DNA of 64,000 bases, from assembly GCA_949825045.1 (NCBI GenBank), contig OX463813.1, forward strand, positions 7,688,001 to 7,752,000, given 5' to 3'. The stretch's first letter is position 1; each line of letters starts with the position of its first letter. Shown one piece after another: positions 1 through 10,275 of the stretch. Below the pieces are notes generated by a model that was not told where the DNA came from, ran no database searches, and saw only the letters and a program-made list of their open reading frames with translations. The stretch is from Argyresthia goedartella (lineage: Eukaryota > Arthropoda > Insecta > Lepidoptera > Argyresthiidae). The position numbers and the translations under genes were made by a program.

Positions 1-115
1 CAGAAACACCGATGTCACAAACATGTAAACATCCTAGACCTGGGGTTGTTTTGCCTTCCTCCCTACCCGGGATTTGACCCCATGACCTATCGCTTGGGAA
101 GCACAGTCTCGACCA
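1..115 (-). repeat. SINE fragment, tRNA-type head (family 2)
   Basis: Reading the minus strand, a degraded B-box-like segment lies near 68-80 and is followed by the 'cctagacctgggg' type body seen in the better copies at 6478-6638 and 17433-17600. The copy is diverged and cut by the window edge. Confidence 0.4.
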
Positions 116-706
116 TTGTCAGGTTGTCATCATTATAATAAGATAGGGTTATGCTTTAGAATACTGCAGCATAAATTTGATATTAAGAGATATAGAAGAT
201 TAAGAAAATTATCAGCATTCCAATGGTGTCATTCTTTTTCCGAGAAAACATTTACTATTCGAGATTTAAGCTTTCAGTTTTATAAATTTTCACATATGTA
301 CTGCGGCACGAATTTTGCTCACCCCCCACTTCCCAGGGGGGGTTCCCCTATCTCCCCACCACTTCCTCTGCCCCTCAAATTCATGCTGCACAATTCTGAA
401 TTTTTACCTAAGATAGCAAAGACAACACAAAAGTTTACGCCTAGCCTCTTGCTCTGTTCTTCTGTAAGGGTGTTGTAGTGGCCTGGCCCACTTGAGCGGG
501 GCCTAGCCTAGTTTGGTCAGAGTGTCGATAAGGGTTTTGTTGGTGTTTCCATAGGAGAACCATACAGGTTTATCAAAAAACTCAGGGAAAAACTCATGAT
601 ACATCATCATCATTCACAGGTACATGTGTGATGATGTATGGTGAATTCGTTCTTGAGCACCTTCGTTGGCTTAGTATGGCTCTAATATGGTTGTTTCTAC
701 ACCTAC
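116..706. other. MACROD intron 1 (partial), no further coding signal
   Basis: The next exon of a macro-domain gene should encode the NAAN motif and the glycine-rich loop. I found neither on the minus strand here, so the remaining exons lie beyond the left edge. A short plus-strand reading frame at 116-478 is low-complexity and unlike any protein I recognise. Confidence 0.5.
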
Positions 707-1084
707 CTCCAACTTGGTAATATCACCGCGATAAATAGACACTTTTTGGGCCAATTTCTCGTTCATCTCAGTGTTCAATTTGATCTTCTTGAACTCTGTC
801 AAATCGTCCAAAGTATGTTTCTTCGACTCCACATTGTTTTTATCGGCATATTGCGGCCAAGTTTCAACCATTTTTAAGGTAAGAAAGTTATCAACTTTAT
901 AAAGTTTACGCTTTTCTGCAATAGGGAGGTTGATCCTCTTGTTTTTTTCGACCTTCCAACGGGATTGCGACGTCATTTTGACTAGCGAGTACGGTCTGAT
1001 GCTGATGGTAGCTTGTGATAAACTTATCAAAGGCAGAATATTTTTACAAACAGTTTTGGTGAGGTCACGTTTTGCCGGCAACAT
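707..1084 (-). CDS. MACROD-type macro-domain ADP-ribose hydrolase, first coding exon (partial gene)
   Basis: The exon encodes about 126 residues from ATG at 1084 to a GAG|gtaggt donor whose GT is at 706-705. The first ~35 residues are basic and hydroxylated, lack acids and end in IRPYSLVK, which suggests a mitochondrial presequence as in MACROD1. The last residues, LAQKVSIYRGDITKLE, match the start of the macro fold just before the conserved VDAIVNAAN strand, and in vertebrate MACROD genes the reading continues with that sequence. MACROD enzymes remove mono-ADP-ribose from acidic side chains and hydrolyse O-acetyl-ADP-ribose. The catalytic exons are outside the window, so activity cannot be judged. 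In-frame reading past the donor stops after 11 residues, supporting a splice there. MACROD1 versus MACROD2 cannot be settled from this piece. Confidence 0.8.
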
Positions 1085-1895
1085 TTATTTATCCAAATGT
1101 TTAACCTTGAAATTAAAATTATCGAATTTGACATTCGATTGACAACTTTTTCTCAACCAGTGTGGCAACCTAAAGTTGAAATGAAATCGGTAGACGCCTG
1201 AAATATTTCCACTGTGGAGGAAATATACAAGCTTATTTGTTACAATATAGTTTCCTTTTCCTTTTATAGCTTTTATACGATATTCTCCCTGGCACGACCA
1301 TGGCATGTTTTTTCAATTTCTTTGCGGTACATATTAATAAAAAAATGTGTACTTAATTGTACTAATCAATTTATAAATAGTACTCCCTTCGCTTTGAAGT
1401 TCTCGTGGTCGTGCTGGGTAGGTCACTTTCTAGCACGACCACGCTATGTTTTGACTCTTTTGAAATACCGGGATCGAAAAAATAGGTACAAATTATACAA
1501 GAAAAATGTAAAACCTTTTGATTGTATTTTGGGTGGACTATATGCTGGTTATTTTTTATTTCAACTTGAATTTGTATTTCTATACAAACAAATTATGAAC
1601 GCCTGCATATTTGTTCTAGGCAAAGTCACACGCGGTGTTGTGGATATTTTAATGCAGGAGTTCTACTTACTCTTCTTAATTACTGCTTACTAACTACTCA
1701 CATAGATAGCTACCAAGTTAATAATACACGAAGTAATACTATCAGCAATGTATGCTCAAGGTATTCTCATCAAGAGATGATAAAGATAGTGTCACATACA
1801 GATTAAACAATAAAGGTAGGTAATAGACATTAATGTCATATGCCAGCCAGTACCATCACTGATCCTGTAAGGTTTGCTTACGTTTACACAAAAAT
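1085..1895. other. MACROD upstream region, with a 12-bp perfect hairpin at 1404-1443
   Basis: This is the presumed promoter and 5' flank of the minus-strand MACROD gene. No TATA box or CpG cluster stands out. Arms cgtggtcgtgct (1404-1415) and agcacgaccacg (1432-1443) pair perfectly around a 16-nt loop, and the cacgacca motif recurs at 1293-1300. The 159-codon plus-strand frame at 1214-1693 is AT-driven and not convincing as a gene. Confidence 0.45.
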
Positions 1896-2215
1896 GTTGG
1901 TGGACTTTTGGTTTTTTGTGCTGGCAACATTATAGTCTGTCATACAATTGGTACGCGCGTAGGGCTTGACCAATCAGAGGCTTTGACCAATCGTAAGCTT
2001 GTGTTATGTAGGCGGAGTTTTGTTAAACAACTTGGCGGGAGAAGTTGCCGGGCGTTTTTCGCAAGGGACCGCGCGAGGGCATTCGGTCGGAACGAGTAAC
2101 GCTGAGCGGTTGTGATAGCTGACTGGCGATAAGTTTAGTTACGAGTTACGAACAAAGTTAGTTAATAAATAATAAGTTCTGTAAATAAGTTTGGCTAATA
2201 AATAATAAGTTTGGC
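1896..2215 (+). mobile_element. Possible 5' LTR of the adjacent BEL/Pao element
   Basis: The stretch starts TGTTGGTGGACT and ends before a tttggcgct motif near 2210-2220 that resembles a retroviral-type primer-binding site. It precedes Pao-type protease remnants in the same orientation. No matching 3' LTR was found in the window, so the call is tentative. Confidence 0.3.
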
Positions 2216-2703
2216 GCTGATTAAAGTGTTGCTTTGTCCGTAGGAAAGATTGATTTTTAGATCTCTTTTAAAAATTGTTGCTTATGTGGGTGGATGCTGG
2301 ATTGTTCACTACGTGAAGATAAAGTCCAAATAGGTGAAAAAATAATATATTGACAAACTTGACAAATTCTAATACAAGTTCTTTGCCAGGTAGCCCCTGC
2401 ATGTTTTGATGGGTAATATTTAGGTTGGGCTCACCCTTTGTCTGAATATTATTAAATATTGGGATATTATTACACTTTTTTGACTTTTTTAATTCGGGCA
2501 AGATAAGTTATGTTTATTTCTATTGGGCTAGCGTTAATGAAGCGGCATATGCAACGAAGAGGAATATGCCACCGGAGTTGATTATTTCGGTCCGTTGTTC
2601 ATATTAAATCGCAAAGGCAGAGGCGCTTAATTAGAGAAATGTTATATTTGTCTTTTCATATGCTTTTCTACGCGGTCTCGATTGCGGGAGCTAAGCATCG
2701 TTT

Positions 2704-3591
2704 ATGACGGAGAGATTACACAATACATTGAAATTAGAGTACGAGAATACACACACATCAATGACGGGTATAAACAATACAGTGTCACAAGATATAAAGC
2801 GATGCAGTACATCAATTGAGTCACGAGTCAACGAATACAAAGCGCAGGTAGCATTCCTAGTGTTGCCTAATATAGCAAATGTATCAATCAACACAATGCA
2901 AATACAGAAGTTGAAATTAGCCAGCGAAATACAATCCATGTTGGCAGATACTCAGTATCACCGTCCATCCAGTGTCGATTTGTTACTAGGCGCAGACATT
3001 TTCTGGGATATGTTGATCCAAGGGCAAATCCGTATCGGCGAGCACCGTCCTGTTCTGCAGCAGACAGACACAACTCGGATACATTGTGTCGGGACCCACC
3101 AGTGGTCTGGGTCACGAATACAATGCAGGTAGAAAAAGAGACTATACAATTACGTGCAATTTTATACAGAGCGAAAATACAGAAAATATACACTTACTTA
3201 CACAGATACAAAAGCAGTTAGAGAAGTTCTGATCTCTGGAAGAGATATCAGATAGATAATACAGAACTTTGTGAACAATTTAAACAGTCAGATGGTAGGT
3301 TTTCAGTTTCGATTCCACTGAAAAGGCCTGAAACATGTTTAGGAGATTCATACGCAAGAGCGAGACAATATTTTTTCTCACTTGAAAGGAGATTACTTAA
3401 AACTATTACCAAAATTAAAGCAAATGTATACAGAATGTATCCAGGAGTACAAAGATTTAGGTCACATGGCAGAAATAACACTTCAAAATGCAAATTCACA
3501 AATCTCGTATTACTTGCCACACCATGGGGTTCTTCGTGAAAGTAGTTCGACGACGAAATTAAGGGTAGTATTTAACGCGAGCGCGCTATAA
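2704..3591 (+). pseudogene. BEL/Pao retrotransposon remnant: protease end and start of reverse transcriptase
   Basis: Frame 2704-3132 contains VLPNIANVSINTMQ and DLLLGADIFWDML followed by GQIRIGEHRPVLQQT, the typical end of a Pao aspartic protease domain. A second frame at 3382-3591 carries EYKDLGHM, YYLPHHGVLRESS and TTKLRVVFNAS, which is the conserved entry into the BEL/Pao reverse transcriptase. The two pieces are separated by frameshifts and stops around 3133-3380, and the rest of pol (RT core, RNase H, integrase) is missing. This is a dead, heavily truncated copy; it predates neighbouring insertions and has no likely activity. Confidence 0.75.
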
Positions 3592-3674
3592 GAAGATTTT
3601 ATAAAGACCAAATCGGCGATTTGTTAGTAAAGGGGCAAATACGAAGTACCCGTAACCGGCGAGAGCTTGCATGA

Positions 3675-3772
3675 AGAGACTTATGAATGTTGAGGAAGCG
3701 AGAGATGTGTGCCAGGATCGTAGCAGGTGGACGTCTTTGGTCTCTGCCTACCCCTCTTCCGGGAAAAAGGCG
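3675..3772 (+). pseudogene. C-terminal tail of a non-LTR retrotransposon ORF2
   Basis: Translation gives a short run containing EEARDVCQDRSRW and SLVSAYPSSGKKA, then a stop. This basic 'DRSRW..VSAYP' ending is common in insect non-LTR reverse-transcriptase ORFs. The piece abuts the BEL/Pao remnant and is only about 100 bp long. Confidence 0.5.
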
Positions 3773-3917
3773 TGAGCATATGTATGTATGTTTTATATGA
3801 TCTTACCTTTTTACTTATTTTGTTTATGGTTTTTTGATACCTGATTGTCTATTTTTAACCAGAGGGATTAGATAGTTTTTCTATTCACACTCCTACCCTC
3901 TCAGTCGAGCAGTTCAG

Positions 3918-3938
3918 CCCCCCCCCCCCCCCCCCCCT
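3918..3938 (+). repeat. Homopolymer run of 21 C
   Basis: A pure C tract in AT-rich surroundings; a second run of 18 C is at 28880-28897. Both are followed by a t-c-t-a-rich stretch containing 'taaaag' or 'ttttaaag'. Length may be unreliable in short-read assembly. Confidence 0.85.
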
Positions 3939-4604
3939 CTCTAAAAGCGTGCCCTCTGGTATGCCGGCCATTTGACTGGACTATGTATAATCCTGGCTAG
4001 AGTGGTACAATTGGTTTGTTCGTTCGTTAGTATTGTTATAATTGTATTGATAAACTCAACCAATTTTTAAAATACATTATAAATCAATATGTGGGAGTTG
4101 CTAAGCCCTTCTCTCCCACAGTTGTCCAATGTACGTAAATGTAAGTAAAGTATGTATGTAAAACTGACGTTTACAAAGTATATTTGAATATCTACAGTAA
4201 TTAAGATTTTTTTATTTTACTTTGACTTTGAATTAAAGAATCAATGTTCTCTAATATTTATACTTCCAATTATTAGCTCGCCAACGTAAATTATTTCATT
4301 TTAAATGGTTAAATATTAATTTAATGGTTTGTTTGTCTAAGAGTCCTCTACCCATGTTTACCAATATTATCATGCGCGAAAGGAAACACATAGAAGGGCC
4401 GTCTTCAACGCCATCTGTAGGATTTTGAGAAAAACCTGCCTTGCAATACTTGTGTGGTGGCGATTATTACCCGGAAAATACGAAAAGTTTTAATAAAAAT
4501 ATTTATTAGTAGCAACACTGATAAGCAAATATCAAATCAGGGTGACCAGCGTTGACCAGTGTCCTATTTTGATAGATTTTAGTTAGTATTATAATAAATG
4601 TACG

Positions 4605-4806
4605 GCTACTGCCAGTTAAACGGGCAGTGAAGTGCATCGAACCGTTAGGAAAGTGTATGAGATTTAAAGTTTGCCGTTGTGACTGCCGCAGTAAACGTGA
4701 TGATGTGATTTCACGTTTACTGCGCAGTCACGACGGCAAACGTGAAATCACATACATTTTCTTTGCGGGATCAATGTACTTTGGTATACGTTTATCAGGC
4801 AGTAGC
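4605..4806. mobile_element. Foldback (hairpin) MITE-like element, ~200 bp
   Basis: Outer arms gctactgcc (4605-4613) and ggcagtagc (4798-4806) are complementary, with diverged pairing inward. The centre is an almost perfect ~33-bp stem (4668-4700 with 4711-4743; one mismatch and one 1-nt bulge) around a 10-nt loop. No target-site duplication could be fixed. Confidence 0.6.
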
Positions 4807-5092
4807 TATAGTCATGTATATATCCGAGTCCATTAATTCGAGTAAGATTGAGCCATAGTCCACTACACTGGCTCAGTGCGGGTTGATCGGTAGGTGTCAG
4901 GCTAGTGGCTGGCCAACCCGACTATCAAATATTTCAAGCTGCCCTATTAATGAGGGCCTCTGACACAGTTTACGTTAGATGGTAATCTATTTTAGTATCA
5001 TTAGTGGACATACAGCTACAGATTAAAGTGCTATCTGAAACACGGAAGTGTCCGAAACAAATGCCACTTAAAAACGGGACACCCATCCAGTT

Positions 5093-5155
5093 CTCTCCTT
5101 TTCAGATCTTTGCCGATATGCCAGTTTACCGCTAAGCTACGAGCGCTTCTTATAA
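5093..5155 (-). repeat. Truncated tRNA-derived SINE head
   Basis: On the minus strand, gcgctcgtagcttagcggt contains an A-box-like TAGCTTAGCGG. No clear B box follows, and the body is lost in an AT-rich stretch. Confidence 0.3.
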
Positions 5156-5735
5156 TATTTTATATATAAAATATTTTTATGTAATGGACAGCTTTCAAAT
5201 TGTCTACGTCAAAAGTAGTCACTTATTTTCATTCATAACAAAGATGTCGCCTTTATAGTATTAGTACGATAACGAGGTAGACAAAATATGCAAAATCTTC
5301 TGAATCTTAGCTTGACTCTTTGAATCAGTGTCTTACAATAAATATACATTTTTGATTGTGATAAGGCCTACTTGAACTATTTTAATATTTTCCAGGGATC
5401 GGACCGCATGTCTACGATCCGATTATCAAAAAAACGAAGCTAATTAAAAAAAGTCATTTTGAGGTAATCTCCAAGAGTTGTTGACGTTATTGAGTCTATT
5501 CAGAATGATTTAAATAAATAAATATTTAATAAAATATTTATTTATAAAATATATGGTAGAAAACATGAACAAGTAAAGGTAGCATCCAGTATACATAGCC
5601 ATTATGGAGCTGTAAGCCATATAAGACCATTAATTACGATTTTATAAGATTAGTCACTTCGTCAGCCGTATAAATTGCTATTAGGTATAAGAATATAATT
5701 CTAGAAACAGCTATGAGGAATTTTAGAAAGGCAAC

Positions 5736-6080
5736 AAATATAATGAGCACCAAAATATTTTTTTCCTACCCAAAATGGCTAAATGACCACCAAAAAGTTG
5801 CATAAAATATCAGGGCAAAAATGCGGTAGCTTAGGTGTAAGGTAAAGGGGGTGAGCGAAGCGAAGCCCCCTTTATCCTTTGTGTTAGGTTGAACATGTAA
5901 GAACAACAAAAATACTTAAAACATAAACTTAAGTACACAAAATATAAAAAGAAGTTTGGTGATCATTTATCCAAACACAATTTGGTGGACATCCATCCAT
6001 TTTGGCAGTCTTTTCGAATTTATTGGTAGTAAATTTTCGAATTTTTTGGTAATCGTTTAAACACAAGCCTTTTAGAAATA
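5736..6080. repeat. Dispersed repeat R1, copy 1
   Basis: About 345 bp starting near aatataatgagcacc and containing the signature ggggtgagcgaagcgaagcccc. A second, similar copy lies at 14437-14790 in the same orientation. The signature pairs partly with itself (gggggt..agccccc). A related cgctccgcttcgcttcgg motif occurs at 37099-37122. No coding capacity was seen. Confidence 0.65.
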
Positions 6081-6477
6081 AACAGAATCACTTAACAAAA
6101 ATTAGTACGATCGATCCGGTACGATCATTACGATCTGATTTCTCATATATTCGGATCGATGCGCTAGGGAAGCGTTTGGTCAGGTCAGCACATCCCTAAA
6201 TTATTCCTGTGGGGGAGCACGACGCAACGGAGGATGATGGATCAGATGAATTATTATTTTTATTTTCGTAATTAAAGGCGGTCTAACTATTTAGATTAAT
6301 ATCGTTATTATTTATATATTTAACTGTAGGTATTTGAATAGGTTCTCTTTGGAGAACCTGAAAAAATATGTGTTGATTTGTTGCCCGTTAGCACTACCCA
6401 GGAAGGACCTGAAGGGCTGTAGGATCCAAGTATTTATGTTGGACGTCAGCAACTGCCTCCCAAAGATTCATGATAAT

Positions 6478-6638
6478 ACATAAACGTAGGCACCTAAATT
6501 GCTTCGGGCCCCACACTAGGATACCCTGGATCCAGGACCTGGGGTTTTTTTTTCTTTACCGCTCAGCCGGGGATCGAACGCGGGACCTCTCGCATGGTAT
6601 GCAGGGCTACAACCGCTACGCTACGGAGGTCGTCAATA
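6478..6638 (-). mobile_element. tRNA-derived SINE (family 2), minus orientation
   Basis: The minus strand begins gacgacctccgtagcgtagcgg, contains an A-box-like tagcgtagcgg and a B-box-like gttcgatccc, and runs into a body shared with 17433-17600, 18333-18500, 34310-34435 and 48070-48215. Confidence 0.65.
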
Positions 6639-6639
6639 C

Positions 6640-7361
6640 CTTTACCTACATATAATGACAGCACACAAAATATGACCAATTTTTATCAAATTGTCCAAGC
6701 GCCATTGCGCCATGCATTGCATGTGCTCTGCAACTCGCTAGTCGCTGGTCTGTGGTAGATTTTGGTTCTCTGCTGAGATATGTACAATATCCAATATACG
6801 TTGGCCACACTTCTCAAAACAGAGAATACGTCAAAAACGGCAAACGAAAAATCTCCACGTAACGTACGCGGTTTTATTTCCCAAAAATCGGCGGAATTAA
6901 TTCAATTCACTCGATAAAATTGCAATGAAGTAATAGTAATTACCGCGTTTCACCTTTCTGCAATATTCGGCGATTGGTCTCACTAATCTTTGCCAGGTAA
7001 TTCGACTGATATCATGTTACAATTCACCTTGGTTTAGGCACCGGCGCGCGGCGTTGTTTGCTCAGGTCCACCACACATCCTATTATCATCTGTTTCTCTA
7101 GGATGAATGAATGATGGATAATTGATATACCCAGAGGCAAAAAATATGTGCTAAAAATATCCCCTGCGGAAATCTCGGCTCATTCCTGTGGCATATTTTC
7201 CATCGTGGGTCAGTTGCTTAGATTTCTGTCAGGAGATGGATGACAACTTGCATGTGATGATTTCGCGTGATCATTTTTTGTTCATAATCATTTCTTTTTT
7301 TGCTCCGTTTTTGGGTAATCTTTCAAGGTATGTGTGTAAAAATATACTTGTGTTGTTACAG
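6640..7361 (+). promoter_or_regulatory. GANAB: GANAB 5' region with a splice acceptor at 7361
   Basis: The sequence tgttgttacag ends at 7361, one base before T-ATG of the first coding exon. This implies at least one upstream non-coding exon. I could not identify that exon or a transcription start; no core promoter element stands out. Confidence 0.5.
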
Positions 7362-7362
7362 T

Positions 7363-7596
7363 ATGAGGATTCTCTGTGCCGTGGTGGCCGTATTCCTGAC
7401 GATATATAGTAGTGTGGCAGTAGACCGTAATAACTTCAAGACTTGCGAACAGTCAGGCTTCTGTAAAAGACTCCGTAACTTCAAGCCAGAGAGATCAAAT
7501 TATGTGTTGAATGTGGACACGGTCATTGTGCATGGGAATGTTCTGTCCGCTGAGGTCTTCACTGTCAGCCTGGACGGACAAAAGAAGAATCCTTTG
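7363..7596 (+). CDS. GANAB: GANAB coding exon 1
   Basis: Residues 1-78. A hydrophobic signal peptide ([20 protein letters not shown]) is followed by [12 protein letters not shown], the hallmark N-terminus of glucosidase II alpha, with Cys28 and Cys34. The start ATG lies 2 nt after a splice acceptor. Donor TTG|gtaagt. Confidence 0.93.
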
Positions 7597-10237
7597 GTAA
7601 GTCCATAATGAGTTTCAAATTCTAACCTCTTTATATTGTTGGTCAGAGAGTCAATAAGGGGGCGGAAACAGAAACCTTATCTACACTCCAAAAAATTGTT
7701 AGTTTCATTAAATTAGGAATGGCCAACTCCTATTAACCTTCTTGGATTTAAGCCGTTTTTATAGCAATCTCTCCAAATTGTGATTTGTTAAAAAAATATA
7801 CTAGAATGTTTCAAATAGGTAATGCATAAAGAAAAGCTTTAGTGAGTCGACACATCAAGCTGAAATTAAGGGACCTAAGTTCCGTAGCTGATTTTACATT
7901 GGATGTAGACACCTTATGTGTGGAAATTATGCAACAGAATTGTAAAGAGGTTTGGTTCCCAGAGTCCTTCACTTCATTCCTATGTAATGGAAATAATCAA
8001 CACTAAAATTTCCAGGTTCTGCAAAGATAACCTGTCCAAATACAGTGGATTATATAACATTATGTGATAGTGATAAAAAAAAAAAATACTATTATTATAT
8101 TATTTGTCTATTTTTGTTTCAGTGGCGCTATGCCCTCAAACTGTCTGGCCTAGTGGACGGCACATTCCGTGTGGAGCTCGATGAGGCTGACCCATTGTAC
8201 CCAAGGTACAGGCCGCATCTGGCGCTTGATGGGGAGCCTAACCCCGATGGGTAAGTTCCATGTTCCATCATCATAAATTGATTAAAGTGTGACTATTCAA
8301 AATCTAAATCAAGAATTCTTTATTACTGTGGATATTTACAAATATATTTAGTATATTTCTTATATTTTTCCCTCTTCTCTGCATTGGATCTTCGTTTGAG
8401 AAACAGCGCAAAGAAACTCCAACAGATTGATTTTTAGATTTCTTTTAAAAATAGGTTAATACACATTTTTCTAAATAAATTAAACAAACATAACATTGTA
8501 ACATTTCTCTAACAGAGCGGCAGAAGCACAGTTGCACCCATATTTAGCCAGTTTTCAATACTCTAATTTGTGTGACAGGGGGCTAGCCCATCGCCGCGGC
8601 TATGCAGATTGGAGATACTAAAACAATGTTTCCATCACAGTCAGAACATCCTTATAATGCACTTAAGATAAATTTAAATAAAAAAAATAATGTACAATAT
8701 AACCTAATTAATTGAATTGATTGAATAATAACTTTTATAAATTGCCAATTAACCAGGTTCGTTAAGATTTCTTTTCTTATTTACGACTATATTGAGGATG
8801 TAAAAGGTTTGTGTGGGTGTTGTGTTATAAATGTTATAGTCCATTCGCATGGATAGTGTCACACACCTGCACCCAAATGTGGTTGATCCTTTGACAAGAG
8901 GCAGCAGTTGACATGGCCACCGTATTTGACCCCTTAAGCCCGAGGGGTTAAGCAAATGGGTTTTGGACCCTGACCTTGAACACCTAATTGAACCGAAAGA
9001 AAAAGAATATCATGCTTATGACTCTCTAATATTTTTTAAGATCAAAGACCTGTTCCTGTTGGTTAACCAACTGAGAGAGATGCAGGGTATACTAAATTTC
9101 TACCACTGGGGCATACCACAGGCGCCACAACTAAACGAATTAAAAATCGGTTCGGCAGCAAGTACCGTACAAGCAACTTCTCTTGAGAAGAATTCTTTTT
9201 TTTAATGTTTCGATACCTAGAAAATCATTTGAGAATTATTACTGGAATATCTAGCGACGTTCCTACCTATCCCACCTCTCCGATCCCTACCTGTCCTTAA
9301 TGCGATGAACGCTTCACGTATTTCCTTATCTACACCTAAAATTCCCACTCAATTAATTCTCATATAATTACTATATAGCACTATCTATCTAGATTAAACA
9401 AATGCATAGGCATTCTGATGAATATCTATTTCAACTCTACGAATCCATCCTTTTATTAGTCCAAATTTTGTGTTTATTACTCTTTTCAATTCATACCTTA
9501 CGAATACACGATTACAGGGTGCATCTCCATGCATTTTCCTGATATTAAACTACAAGTTATCGATTAATATAGTTGAAAACGTATATATACATGTATATAT
9601 ACACATACACACACACTTAGACATCGCTCTGAAAATAATAACAAATGATTTTCCAGGTCTTGAAACGCAAAGAAAAAACAAAATTATTCAGTTAATTTTC
9701 AGTTTGATTAATAATATTCGCTGATATTAATAATGAAAATATCATTATTGCCGATCTCTGCTGCAAATGATTCTTAAGGTCTTAAAACATAAAGAAATTA
9801 CGAAAGTAACTATTCCCATTTCCTAACTGATCATAACAACTTTCAATTGAAGTTAAAAATTAAAAAAAAAAACAATTTTTTAACATTACACAATAATTAA
9901 TAAATTTTATCGAATTTAAAGAATTTTCACGAAAAAGATGACGTCATAGTGGGTCCGCCATTTTGAATTTTAAAAAACTGATGAAAGATTCGAAACCAGC
10001 ACCCTCAAAAACCCACATCTACCCCTCAATACTTGGAATTACATACAAAATTAACGTTGCGTGTTCAAAAAAGTCAGTTTTTTACAAATAAAAAACGAAC
10101 CGCTGGACCGATTTTTTCTAGACTCCTTTCAGATCTAAGTCATGACGTGGCGTATCGATTGATATGGTCATCAAAGCGATTCGGTCCAGTAGTTATTGAG
10201 AAAACGAATTCCATAATTTTGATCACGTACATACGTA

Positions 10238-10275
<38 letters not shown>

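Noticed and set aside
1214..1693. 159-codon plus-strand ORF
   Set aside because: AT-driven Phe/Tyr/Leu-rich frame, no domain, overlaps the MACROD upstream region.
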